DNA from: Isoetes taiwanensis
Lineage: Eukaryota > Streptophyta > Lycopodiopsida > Isoetales > Isoetaceae
Reading direction: 5' to 3'
DNA length: 64,000 bases
Assembly: GCA_021234155.1 (NCBI GenBank)
Contig: JAJEKV010000067.1
Span: 1,628,288 to 1,692,287 of the forward strand
Shown here: positions 50,899 to 61,998 of the stretch, piece after piece
Numbering within the stretch: position 1 is the first letter of the stretch
Layout: every line of letters starts with the position of its first letter
Translations under genes and position numbers: made by a program
The notes under the pieces: model-generated
Database searches by the model: none
What the model saw: the letters and a program-made list of their open reading frames with translations, nothing else
What the model was told of the DNA's origin: nothing

Positions 50899-51903
50899 TT
50901 TTGGAGGAATTCTCTGAGATCCACACGGATCTTTGGGAACTCATGGCTCCTAGGAAAAGCTTGATAGGGTGTCGACCAAATTCACATTGAAGCACCCGGA
51001 GAACACTTGTGTTCACACGCCACAAATAATATCACCAATCAAAGGTATCTTGGTGTATTTTTTGAGCTCAATATACCCAACTCCTCCCCATTTTGATCAA
51101 GCATCCCAGTGCTAACAATTTTTGAGAAGCTATGAGGAATACTACCAAGAATATGGACATAAGAAGGTACTAAGTTTTGAATTCAAGAAGTACTTCAAAA
51201 AATGAAAGTGAGAGGATGGATTTGGAGTACACTATCGACATAGGTGTCAACACTTGGGAGGAGGAGATGAAAGAAACACTTTACTTCATTGAAGGGTTTG
51301 GTAAGACAAGACCACAGATTTGGTCTTTGAATTCACCGGACTTTTGAGGATTAAGCATGGTGAGGCGTGCACCGATATGTGGAGAGATTTCACGCTTATC
51401 TAAGTATGAGGGTGTCCCAGTAAACCCGGATACAAATCCTTACCCTACACATTGTGGCATGTTTCATAAAGGGGCTTAAGTAGCACGAGGCCAGGGGTAT
51501 CTGAGAAAAATGTATAGTTCGAGGAAGCAAGCGGGCTTTGATACCATACATAGAAACTGCAAAGCTATTGAAGTTGCTAACATGTTCTCTTTATCTTCTG
51601 ATGATATGCATTTTATCTAATGACCCTTTTTTTTTTCAGTTATAGACGAGTATATAGGCGGAGTCAATACTCGATCTATGCATTGCAAAGGGAGAAAGAA
51701 GGCTAGAAGCGGAGAAGGCGCGGCAAATCCACTACCTCGATGTAGCCGGTGAGAAATCACTAAAGTTTGAAGCCTTGCTTGAGGTCGCAAGCAATTACAA
51801 GATGAAAGCTTATGCGCGAGGACACGAGAGAAAAACCTATGCTCCCATGTGTACTGGCGCCTAAGGAATACACACTCATCCAGGACTTTTCTTGAGTGGA
51901 CCA
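50899..51903 (+). pseudogene. Retrotransposon leader and gag region, decayed
   Basis: Follows the 5' LTR. No clear primer-binding site was found after ..CAACA. Purine-rich, with fragments of open frame (51180-51310 region), consistent with gag. No full-length frame survives. Confidence 0.5.
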
Positions 51904-52780
51904 TGCCCAAAGTGTGGAAAAGGGTCATTATGGCGAAGAGTGTCGGTCTGTCATACGTAAATACGATTGCGCCATTATGAGGGGAAGGTGTAGTGTCAAA
52001 GGAATATTTTTTGGAAGACAAGAGGCGACCAAAGTCGCGAAGACGAGTACTAGCGGTGACCCGCAGAAACTACTCTACTTGATTAGGTTTGCCTTTCACC
52101 CGACATGGAGTACTTCAATCAGGGTTTATGCGGGGAAGATCAAGAGAGAAAGAAGAAGAGATTTTTAATACAAGAGCTATGAAAAATAAGGCACGCATCG
52201 GTCGGTAGGAGGGTAAAGGTAATCAAAGAAAAAGTGGTAGAAGAAATCCCGGGTTGTACCCCTTCCTCCTAATCAAAAGTTTATTAAAAGAAGAAAAGTA
52301 TTGACTTTGAATGTCGGTAAGAAAAATGCTAAAATTGAGTGTAGACTTTGTGCTTTACCTAAAATTGCTCCATCCTATAGAAACAAAATTATGGACTTGA
52401 TAAAAAGAAGATCAAGTCAATCTCTCTCGAGAGGAGCGGATAGCCTTTACCGGAAATCATATTAGTGAGCAAATGCTTGTGCGGAATGAACTTATGACCA
52501 CTGGTTTCTTTACATATGTGAAGCTAGGTTGGGGAAAAATCACACTTTCTAAAAATTACTTGTGATGGGGCTCTCCACTCCAATGTTATGCCCACCATAT
52601 AATGGGGAATTTTGTGGCTTGGAGTTGACAAAGAGAAGGCACCTATGGTGCTAGAATACTTTCTAACTCGGGGATCGAGAATCCGATTGGGGTATTGTAT
52701 GACATTCCAGTGATGTGGGAGGGAATAAAAGTTAACACCCAAGCTTTGTAGTAGCAGTTGCATTTGAAGGAAGTGATAGA
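51904..52780 (+). pseudogene. Gag zinc knuckle to protease region, decayed
   Basis: 51904-51943 encodes a CCHC-type knuckle, CPKCGKG..HYGEEC, split by a one-base shift between GKG and HYG. A second Cys pair (YDCAIMRGRC) follows. Near 52770-52812, IEKAIYDTLLGRDG resembles the xLLGRxW sequence that follows the aspartic protease in many Ty3/gypsy elements. The protease DTG itself was not recognised. Confidence 0.6.
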
Positions 52781-53879
52781 AAAAGCCATCTATGATACAT
52801 TATTGGGTAGAGATGGCTATCTCTGTTGATGCTAAACCAATTTGGTCAAGGGAGACAGCACTATATCGATGGCAAAGAAAACTATTACACTACTCAATAA
52901 GCAGTGAATTTGAAAAGTCCGTGAACTTCATTGGGGAAGATTTGTGGTTACTAACCCATGTGGTGAATATGAGGTTTGCAATGGCGCTCACGGCACATGT
53001 GAATTCCAAGCCAACTAAGGGGAGAGTATTACTCAGGTGTTAGGGTTTTGCGCTTCCTATGGTTTGATGGGCGTTTCCAAAAGGGATTGAGCATTGCATC
53101 TTACTGCTGCTATTGTAAAGATCCTTAATTTGTAAAGTTGCTTGCAAAAGTTGAGGATCTATCGATACTACTTTAAACATGGCGAGTATAAAGGCTATGA
53201 TAGGTTTGGATTCTGAGGCCAAACGCGGGAATAACTAACATTGTGATATTTGGAGATTCTCGAATTGGTGTGTAGGCAAATGTGGGGAATATCAAACCAA
53301 ACATGAGAGACATGATGGCCCTCATAGATGAAGCTTTGGAAGGGAACTAGCAAGCTTTGAGTTGGAAGCTAAACCATATTTCGAGACCTTAATGAAGGCC
53401 GTCTTGTGTGTAAAGTGTTTCTTTCGAGGCATCTAACAAAGAGGGAAATTTATCAAGGAAGAGAGGCCCGGAAGAAGACTTGAGGCAGCTACACCTATAC
53501 TAGTCATCAATGCCAATCTTTGAAAAAGAGGGTAAAAGAGTTGAAGATTAGAGAAAATGGTAAGGAAAAGAACTTTGTTTATAGGAGACTTGTTTAAAGA
53601 GGAAAGGAAATAGAAGTAAAGGTTACTCAAAATGTTTGATGATTGGAAAGATGTGTTTGCCAGGAATACAATGAACTTGTAGGAGTGGATAGATGTGTGT
53701 TTGAAATTAAGTTAAAAAGATGAGAACCTGTTGTGCAGCTAAGGAGAATTAATGTTGCCTTCTTAGATGCGATCAAGGAAGAGTTGTGCAAGATGGAAAA
53801 TCACGAGGGGTCATATGTGAGATGGTAGAATCGAATTAGTTGTCGCGCAGTTCCACATGGAAAGAAAAATAAACAAAGC

Positions 53880-54430
53880 CGCATCCAAGGATTGTTATCC
53901 TTTACACCCTTCTTGGAGCAAGTTTTACATCTTTGTGCGGGGAAAATCTATTCATTCTTGGATGGATTTTGGGGCTTCAACAAGCTCGGCAAAGAGGGAA
54001 GATCAAGCAAAAGCGGCTTTCATCACTCCTTGGGGTACTTTATGCAATGAAGAATGCCATTTGGTTTGATGAATGCCTGCATTTCCACATTCAAGGGCTA
54101 TGGATACCATATTGAACTATGCCCAGTCCACGATTCAGTATTTGCGGATGATGCATTGGCAAACTACTTTGCTAAATGATCATTTGCTTATCTCACTAAA
54201 AGGTTTTTTCTCCGTCTTGAGAAAGGAGGAGTAAGTCTTAATCGAAAAGTGTCTATTCGCTGTGCTCAAGGAGACACACTTTAGGGCCGCGAAGTCTCAA
54301 CACCTAGGGATACAAGTTGCGAGAGAGTAAGGTGGATGCTTTGGAAGAAACTCACACCACCCAGAAACTATCAAGCAATTAAAAAGGATTTCTTAGGTAT
54401 GACAAGCTTTTAGGGGATGTACATACCACA
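53880..54430 (+). pseudogene. Reverse transcriptase of the LTR element, decayed
   Basis: Pieces in order: YSFLDGFWGFNKL (53950 region), DQAKAAFITPWGT in another frame (54003-54040), MPFGLMNAC (54055 region), the FADD catalytic pair in SVFADDALANY (54135-54170), GVSLNRKVS (54230 region), LGMTSF and GMYIPHF (54390-54430). This is the Ty3/gypsy RT with the FITPWGT and MPFGLMNA variant, different from the relic at 28.8-29.9 kb (RTRYSHYEF). Several frameshifts and stops. Confidence 0.8.
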
Positions 54431-55250
54431 CTTTTCCCCACACCACAAGTCCTATCTCAAATCGACCAAAATAGGAAAGTTTTCCAAACATGAGAGCAAG
54501 AGCATATCGAGTCCGATGGTGAAGAACACCGACATGCCTTTGGAAAAAAATCATTGAGCCATATACGAATCCTACTCTCTTTGAAGCCATCGATCCCAGA
54601 AACCATTCCAAGCTTACATAGGAGTATTTACGGTAGGGCTATAGGGCGGTTTTGCTTGAGGATGAAATGATAATATACTTGATTTGCAAACAAAGTATGA
54701 ATTACGACCACGAGTTGAGGTTATTCAGGACTTGAAAGAGTGCAAATTTTCGATATTACGATTGATGAGCAAGGTCATGTTTTCTAGAATAACAAGTTGG
54801 TTGTCTCTATGAGACAAAATCCATGACTCTTCTTTTTGCAAAAAAACAAACTAAAGCCAAAATATGTAGATAGGCATGCGGAGTCTGAAGCATATGATAT
54901 CACCATTAAAGAGTGGTAAAGTCACGGTCAATGACAGGAGTGCTGTTTACCTAACATGTTTTTTGAACATGAAGACCCGAGGAAGGAATAGGAGCTTCGA
55001 GGAGGTTGTGCATAACTATAGCTAGTCATGGCGGCGTAGCGAAGAAGCGGGGATTGGCAAGAGGACATGAGAAAATACTTGGAGACTAAACAAGTGCACC
55101 CGTAGGACACGAACTCGATAGCTGAGAAGGTTCAAGAAAATATGAGTAAATTGATTAATAGATGATGTGTACATGGGGGTTAACAAAGAGTCTTGATGAG
55201 ATGGCGTGGATAAGGAAGAAATGGCCCGGTTCTTGAAGCTTGTCATGAAG
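54431..55250 (+). pseudogene. RNase H / linker region of the LTR element, decayed
   Basis: IIEPYTNPTLFEAIDP (about 54550-54600) and LRLFRT..SANFRYYD (about 54715-54770) lie where RNase H and its linker are expected. No catalytic set could be confirmed. Confidence 0.45.
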
Positions 55251-56280
55251 GGAGTGTGTGGGAGGGGCATTATCACGGCCGGATACTGCTTATTAAAGAA
55301 AATTAGGGAATTGAGGTTACTATTGGCCATCCTTATTCAAAGTACTATGATATTATGAAATGTTGTCATCCTGTTGCGAGTCTTTGGTAAAGAGGTCCTT
55401 GACCCGGCTACCTCTTGATTTTCCCTTCAAGTTTGGGGTTAGACTTTATATAGGGCCCATAGACCCGCAACCCATGCATAGCATGAATATATCTTGGTTA
55501 CCATTGATTGTGGCTTTTCTCCAAATGAAATTTTGAAATTTGTCCCATTAAGGCAAGCAAATGCCTTAGCTGCGGTTCTTCGCGGGAACATATGTAGGTT
55601 TGGTATTCCTTTGAAAATCATATATCATTAAGGGGCACTTTCGATTCATGAATGAGGTTATTGCCACATTACTAAATATTACCCTCAAAGTGAAACACAC
55701 AAAAACTCTGCCTATACCCTCAAGGCAATGGCCAAAGTGAATCCACCAACAAGGTCTTAAAGTCCTATCTTGCAAAAACTATAGCGATTATCCAGAAAGG
55801 GCTGGCATGTGAAGGTATGTGATTACCTTATGGGCATCTGAGAACCACCATAAAAATTTGCCACTAAACACACTCCCCTTTAGCTAGTCTATGGGATTGA
55901 AGCCATCTTACTGTGAACTAGAGCTCCCCTCACTAAAGGTTGGCATATAAGATTAGCTTGGAAATGGAAGGAAGCTCCCGCGAGGGACGAGGGTTGGAAA
56001 AATTGATGTAGTTGGAAGAACATAGGTATGAAGGCTGAGAAATCACGATTACCCAAAGCTGAAAAAAGCAAGAGATGTTAAAATGACATTCAAGGCTCAC
56101 AAATTGCAAGGGAATGCGAGGCGAGAGTTGGTACTAAAATGGAACAAAGCAAGAGAGAAAGTTGCGGCGGAATTTGAGAACACATGGGAAGGTCCTTATG
56201 AGGTGGTTGGAGTTAGGAAAGACTCATATTGGATTTGAAATCTCTTGCAAATGGACATGAATTACTCAAGCCTATCAGTA
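55251..56280 (+). pseudogene. Integrase of the LTR element, decayed
   Basis: YILVTIDCG (about 55485-55510) marks the first catalytic Asp region; PLRQANALAAVL and NICRFGIP (55545-55610) continue the core; LVYGIEAILL (about 55880-55910) is the usual post-core motif; KWNKAREKVAAEFENTWEGPYE (split by position, about 56139-56205) is the C-terminal module. All on the plus strand and in order, but with stops between them. Confidence 0.8.
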
Positions 56281-57047
56281 TGTACTTTTCCCTAAAGAGA
56301 TGCGGCAGCAACATATTTATGTAATTCTCTTTGAGTAAATTTATTTCATGCTCAAAGCATTAGGTTAACTAGATTAATCAACTTCGGTGTTTAGTAGGGT
56401 TGGCATTGCTTCTCTTTTTGAAAATATGCTTGAATTGCTTGGTTATTAGCGGATGGTATAAAATAGCAGGGTTTGAAGAAACAATGGGGATTAGGTTCAC
56501 CAGTGAGCGGGGAATACGGGTTCATATTCAGCAAACAGGTGATTTCATGCGGTGCATCCAGCCGGATCCATTATCACCCCTTCACGGTTAACCATTATCG
56601 CCCAAATCACGCACTCTTTTGCATCACTCCGTCCCCATAAAGGATTCTTGCGATCACCTTCTCATAAAAAGCAACTTTATTTGTGAAACGAAATTCTAAT
56701 GTTGTTTCAAGTGTCATGCGGGTGCATCCAATGATTCCATCTTCATCGCTTCACTAGTTGACCATCTCCACCTAAATGCGCGCGGTGGCGATAAATTCCC
56801 GGTTACAAAGTTGCCGATAACCTTCACACTAAAGGCAAGCGGAAAGAGACAAGCATTCTTAACTTTTTTCCATTGCGGATTTCATGATCATCCTTCATTG
56901 GTTAGCCCACATCCACAAAAGCGATTCATTCTCACATCCAGTCCCGCGGGTTGCCTGTATCACCTTCCCATCCAAGGCAACCTATTTGGAAAAAGGGTTG
57001 TAGAGTAAAATTTGGAAAATGAGTTTGTTCCTTTTTTTTTAGCATGA

Positions 57048-59201
57048 TCTTTTGCCATGATTTGGCGACATAGAGAAGAAGCTCAAAATGGCATTTCATG
57101 TATCAATAGCTAATAATTTGATAGAATATATTGCATGGACCAAGTCAACTCAAAAGACTCACATTTGAAGACAAGCAAGGACTTTCATTTGGAAGCACAA
57201 AGGGAAGGATTTAAGGTGAAAAGGTCAAAGTCCATACAAGAGGGAGGAAGGCAAGGTCAACTCAAAAGGAAGATTTATGACAATATCGAATGAGAGACCC
57301 TTTGAGAAGTAAGATGTCATTCAAGTTCAAATTCTTGGGCATTAATCCGCGTTGGGAGCACCCTTTACCTCCTGTTTCCCTCATTTCACTTGCCTCACCC
57401 CTATACATACCCCACCATGGTTCAAACTCTTTCCTGAGTCAAAACTTCTCACACATCCTCCAAAAGCGCCCTCCATTTGCCAAACCTGAAAAAAATCCAT
57501 ACAAAATTGACCTACCATTAGTCAAAGTGGCATATTCTCTCTCTACAAAAGAGTGAGAAAGAACTCACATCTTCAATGTCAAATTGCATGAATGAAAAAT
57601 AAGCTCAAAGCATGGTTTAAACCATTGCTCAAATTTCATTTGATGAACTTGCCATGCCGTCATCATCCACCTCGCAAATTTGTCCCACCTTACCACATAT
57701 CTTTGTCATCCCACACAAAGTTTTTGACTAGGGAAAAGTTTTGCCAAGTCACCACATGCCATGTCATCCTATGCCACATCATCCTTGGTTGCCTACATGT
57801 CATCCCATGTGTCTAAATTCCAAGTTCATACCGTGCGAAAAGAAAAATGTAATGCGAACAAATCTTTTCCTAGAAATTCTCCCATAGGTTGGAGCATCAA
57901 AGATCAAAATTAATAGCACCAAAAAAAGATTCCCCTAGTAGACTATGATCTTGCCCTAAAATTTGGCTCCTAGGGAAATTATTACCCAATGTTTTGCAGA
58001 GTACAAACCCGCAAAATTTTCTTATGCACCCTTTGCCTTAATTATCTGCGCCCAATCCGCAGTGCCTGCGCCACCCGAGCATTATTTTTCATGAATGCAC
58101 GTAGGATATTGTTCTTGAGGGGAGAAACTCGACCTAAAAGTCGGGCCAAGGCTCCGATCTCACGGGGATCGGCCTATTAATCCACCGAACCTTAACCTCC
58201 CTTACTGTCTCCTTATGCTCCAAGAGAAACACCATAGCGCATAAGCTAAAACCAAACAAACTCAAAATACCAAGAAGATAGAAAGGAGAAGATAAAGAAG
58301 GGGAAACTATTTGAAAATAAGGGCGGCTTAAATGAAGGATTAAAACCGTATTTGTATGTGGGCCAGTTCTGCGAGGAATATATGAGGAGAATGACACCCC
58401 TTGCGCCAAATACAGGTATTTGATGCAAATTATTGAATGTAATACCTTCATCGATTACTTTAGAATCCACACGTACCCAAGACTCTGGACTTGGGAATTT
58501 ATATTCCTATTACGCTTTGATGTTTTCAATAAAAAGAAATTCGAACTTGAAGTAGCATTGTCTTCATTTGATAACTAAAGCATAACTTAGAAACAAATCG
58601 GTGATCTCAATTCGATTAAGTAAGCCCATAGGTAGATGTATGTCACGAGAACTAAATCTTAGCGAGAAAAATAAAACATTGTGGTGTTGTGTTTTCTTGA
58701 GGAATAATCCATTTACTTGTCTCGAATTTAAAGTTGCAATTTCTTTACAAAATCTTCATAACAAAGAGGAAAGACCCGGATCTCATAAAAGAAGTTTTGC
58801 ACCTAGTTTCTTGAGCCATGAGAGAGAGTATTCCAATTGACAAAACTTGAAAAACACTACGCTCATATACTTACAAAAAGTAGCTCGGGTTGGGATATTG
58901 ACCCAAAATTGGCCAGTCATTTGTGACCAAATGCTCGCGCTACCTAAAGATTTTTTGTGAGGGCTTTTTATAGACAAATCAAGCACCACATCTAGTGTCA
59001 ACAAAGGTGAAGTTGCATGGAGAAAAGCCCGAGGAATCATATCGAGAGAGGTGTTTTCTTTGTATGTGAGACTTTTGTTTAGGGAAACTAAGCGTTTTTT
59101 GGTTGTTTGAGCAATTTTACTGATTACTCTCCGCAGGTGGTTATAGCAACTTCCGGAGTTCACCATTGAGGTTGAGGGATTACTTGGGGAATATCTCAAC
59201 A
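57048..59201 (+). repeat. 3' LTR
   Basis: About 2154 bp, direct repeat of 48781-50898. It is preceded by a T-run (57031-57040) and AGCATGA; no clear polypurine tract was found. Ends ATATCTCAACA directly before TTTTATCAC, where unit B resumes. Confidence 0.85.
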
Positions 59202-60012
59202 TTTTATCACATAGTTAAGACATCTTATGAGGTATTTCCAAACAATGTAATGTCATAATACAAAGGAACAATTTCTTTCTCAAAGAGGATAGTGTACGTA
59301 CTATGTTGCATGATTGAAAAACCTCTTGAGGAGGAAGCTCATCCGATTACCTTTTTTTCATAATAGTTGCTCGGGCTTGCTTTAGTATTCCAAATGACAC
59401 TTGTATAATATTATTCCTTGTAGCTAGCATTTTCATCATAGAGATAACAACACCACGAAGCACACCATCCAATCTCCCTTTGGATAAATTTTTTTGCGAG
59501 AATATGCTTTCTTAAGTGGGAATGTAACTTTTCTTTTTCCCAGAGATCAACAACATCTACTGAGCCCTCTCATGGCTCTTCCTTGAAAAACTTCTCAATC
59601 CATTACGTCTTTTGTCCCAAACTGGCGTTTGTACTTTGAATTATTCTTATGAGGCAAGATTGATTACGAGAGCTTCTTGACATATTACACCACATGACAA
59701 GTCTATAGGTACATGGAACTTCGCAAAAAGTCTCCCATGTATTTGTGGAGAACGATAAACTACTATTTACGACTCAGTGCCAATAAGAAGCCCGATATTC
59801 TTTTTTGCATTCCATATGGAGTAGCGAGATCAAGTATATGCATGTAGGACCATGTTACGGCCTAGCGAACTTGAAAAATTGCATGCATTGATGGGCAAGA
59901 GGATAATAATGTTCAAAATATAGCCTTTCTTCTCACGGTGGAAGGAGCCATAAATGTATGTATTATTCTTGATCCAATCAGTAGGGTGCCATTGTGCTCA
60001 ACAAGATTGTAT
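59202..60012. repeat. Duplicated unit B, second copy
   Basis: Matches 41301-42011. It begins ATCAC..TTAAGACATC after the LTR element and ends GCTCAACAAGATTGTATATT, where it continues without a break into the F-box fragment. This gives the intact B-F junction. Confidence 0.8.
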
Positions 60013-60359
60013 ATTGATGCACAAACCATAGTCTTGGGCCAATAAACTCTGGTCTTGGACCAAGTGTCTAAACTAATGTCATAGTGGTGTACAAACAACA
60101 TCGAATTGTGTGTTATCCATCTCGCGGATAAAACCCAATCAACAGCACTATCATCATCTAGTGAATAAAAAGAGCCTTGAACAGCCAAGGGATGGAAATG
60201 CAAAGGCCATATTTCAATTGAAATATGAGGGCATGGTATAGATTTCCATGAGCGAGAGCTAGACTCGTAAATTAGCAAAATTTGGGGGGCATCTTTGATA
60301 AGAAATTGGGCGTCATCTTTGATAAAATGGAGGATAACAACATCTCTGCAGTTTGGGGA
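59913..60359 (-). pseudogene. F-box protein C-terminal portion, second copy
   Basis: An open minus-strand frame of 148 codons lies between TGA at 60360-60362 and a stop at 59913. It reads NCRDVVILHFIKDD, then LLIYESSSRSWKSIPCP, AVQGSFYSL and SMLFVHHYD, the alternating hydrophobic and S..W.S.P pattern of the region after the F-box in plant F-box/kelch-like proteins. Upstream, another frame (about 60363-60480) reads VRNPLGHAASKTF, which resembles the NPLT..W segment expected just before it, so one frameshift near 60355 breaks it. Two 23-24-nt units at 60277-60299 and 60300-60323 add eight residues in frame. The F-box domain itself may be the frame at 61455-61916. Confidence 0.6.
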
Positions 60360-60480
60360 TCAAAGTTAAAGCCTGAGGCGAGGAGTTGAATGTCTTTGAG
60401 GCAGCATGCCCCAAGGGGTTCCGTACGGAAGCCCGTGGCAGCGGCGCCCCGTGCGTCCCGGCCCGGCTCCGAAACTCCAA

Positions 60481-61454
60481 CAAGTAATCCACCGAGGAGG
60501 TGGAATTAGATGCGCCACTTTTTCAATTCTATGTTTTGTTAGGCTGTAGAACTCAGAGCTTTAGCGATGGCGATCTCCGGTTCACAGGCATTTGATCTCA
60601 TTTCAACATTTTGAGGTCTGCTTTGTAAACTGCGATATCACGGTCTTTTTTTCATTTGCATTATCTTTTGTTTAACATCACCTCTTGTCTTTGGAATATG
60701 GAGATCGGCCCTTGAATATGGGCCGAGAAGCAGTGTGGTCGGTGAAATGGGTATTGATGCATCATGTCTTTGTCTTTTTGTTGAAAAGAGGAATGCTACA
60801 TTACGATTTCGTGGTTTTCAAGATCCATTTGCTTGGAGCTACCTCTGTCGAGTTTTTTTTTTTTTTTTCAAAATGGCAACCATGGGCTGATCTGGCCGAT
60901 TTCTTTGTCCATGGCTGATGGAGGTCATTTTGAGGTTCTATATGCTTTTCTGTAGAGTTCTTACGTTTAATGCATCATGACTTCTTGATGTTTTCCTTGT
61001 TTTCATTGGTGGCTCAGTCCGTAGTATGAAACTCCATGTTTTGTAAGATTGATCCGACTTTAAAGATTCGAGGAGAAAAGGGCTGAATACTACCCGTCAC
61101 GGGGGTTTGGGGCTGGCTACTTGGACTGGGGCTTTTTCTTAGTTAAATTACGCCTTCTTTTCTTGATTTAGTCTACATGCTATAACCATGTGAGATGCTT
61201 GTATTTGAATTTCACATAATACATTTACAAAATGTTTGTCACGGCTTGACCCTGACTTTCCGCCGATTATAGTTATGGCGGTGAGGACAGTACGAGACCA
61301 CATTTGTATACTCATTTGACAAAAGAATATGAAGTTCTTAGTGCACCTTTGAATTTGAGTCGCCATAGCTGTGTTTACAACTTTTGATGTAAATTTTGAT
61401 GGTTAGAAAGGGTATAGCGCTATAGTAAAACAACGAAATTACAGAAATAAGCAA
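60481..61454. other. Sequence between the two F-box portions; intron or insertion
   Basis: About 1 kb without a protein match. It contains a T-run at 60855-60870 and two plain frames (60685-60918 plus, 61148-61366 minus) without domains. If the flanking portions are one gene, this could be an intron or a later insertion; no convincing donor/acceptor pair was found. Confidence 0.4.
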
Positions 61455-61916
61455 TTAGGTAGGCTTCAGAATTTCCACCTCACAGTAGTTGTCAAGGTCT
61501 CTGGAGGGAAAATATAAGAAAAGCGGGTCAAGACCATCTAAGATACACACCTCGTAAGAGGCCTTAGGGTCATTCTCATTCTCATTCTCATTTTCCCTGC
61601 AAGTGCATACTAGGTTATGGGAGCTTTTCACAAACAAAAAGGGCCTGCCTGTTCCCAGGCCCACTTCGCTTTTTTCCCGCTTTGGCAAAACTCGATGTTG
61701 CGGTGCTGCATCAAAATCTAACAATTCCATACGCCCCCGTTCACTAAATCCGCATAGTGTTATTCTAGGGCACGCAGGTTTTCTTTCCCAGAAGGATTTG
61801 GAGCGTACATAACTATTCCAGTGCTTGGAGACTAGAGAAAACCTAAGCAGGTCAGCTGCATCTTTCACCAATAGTAGCATGTCTTTCACGATATCGTCTG
61901 GTAATTCGATTTCCAT
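61455..61916 (-). CDS. F-box protein, N-terminal portion (truncated)
   Basis: 153 residues starting MEIELPDDIV. The F-box is at about residues 4-44 (ELPDDIVKDML, then LLRFSLVSKHW, then SFWE), the surface that binds SKP1 in SCF ubiquitin ligases. Residues 45-153 resemble the start of a propeller-like substrate domain (PFLFVKSSHNLVC), with an in-frame hexanucleotide repeat coding ENENENEN at 108-115. Plant F-box proteins of this sort are usually over 300 residues, so the frame stops early (TAA at 61455). The missing C-terminal part may be the same-strand fragment at 59913-60359. It may be a pseudogene, a gene with an intron, or a truncated protein. A TATA-like box lies 76-82 bp upstream. Confidence 0.75.
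   Translation of the reverse strand: MEIELPDDIVKDMLLLVKDAADLLRFSLVSKHWNSYVRSKSFWERKPACPRITLCGFSERGRMELLDFDAAPQHRVLPKREKSEVGLGTGRPFLFVKSSHNLVCTCRENENENENDPKASYEVCILDGLDPLFLYFPSRDLDNYCEVEILKPT
61571..61594. repeat. Hexanucleotide microsatellite inside the F-box frame
   Basis: ATTCTC is repeated about four times, coding (Glu-Asn)4 on the minus strand. Length changes would stay in frame. Confidence 0.85.
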
Positions 61917-61991
61917 TAAACCACCGATTCCTTGCTAGGTGGTTTGATTCTTGTGCGTCTTAAACAGGTATTCTGCTTCTGTGAAAATGTC

Positions 61992-61998
61992 TTATATA
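61992..61998 (-). promoter_or_regulatory. Candidate TATA box of the F-box frame
   Basis: The minus strand reads TATATAA here, about 76 bp upstream of the ATG at 61916, leaving room for a short leader. Common in AT-rich DNA, so only suggestive. Confidence 0.35.

Larger units (their letters stand above)
48781..59201 (+). mobile_element. 10.4-kb Ty3/gypsy LTR retrotransposon, degenerate
   Basis: Two direct ~2.1-kb LTRs flank a 6.1-kb interior with gag zinc knuckle, RT and integrase remnants in Ty3/gypsy order on the plus strand. The empty site is preserved at 41290-41300: A..TCATATTTAT joins ATCAC..B there, whereas here the element lies between them. TTTAT at 48776-48780 and at 59203-59207 is a likely 5-bp target duplication. 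The right end is ..CAACA; the left end reads TCTTGCC, so the expected TG may be lost or misplaced. Ends are good to about 10 bp. Stops and frameshifts make it non-autonomous. Confidence 0.85.

Noticed and set aside
50899-50930. Primer-binding site just after the 5' LTR (TTGGAGGAATTCTC)
   Set aside because: It starts with TGG but matches no common tRNA 3' end that I can name with confidence.
51534-51548. GGCTTTGATACCATA, the complement of a tRNA-Met type primer-binding site
   Set aside because: It lies 640 bp inside the element and in the wrong orientation for its plus-strand coding, so it is probably chance or debris.
60405-60550. Plus-strand 47-codon frame starting MPQGVPYGSP
   Set aside because: The minus strand of the same DNA gives the F-box NPL segment, in the right order with its neighbour, which explains the sequence better.
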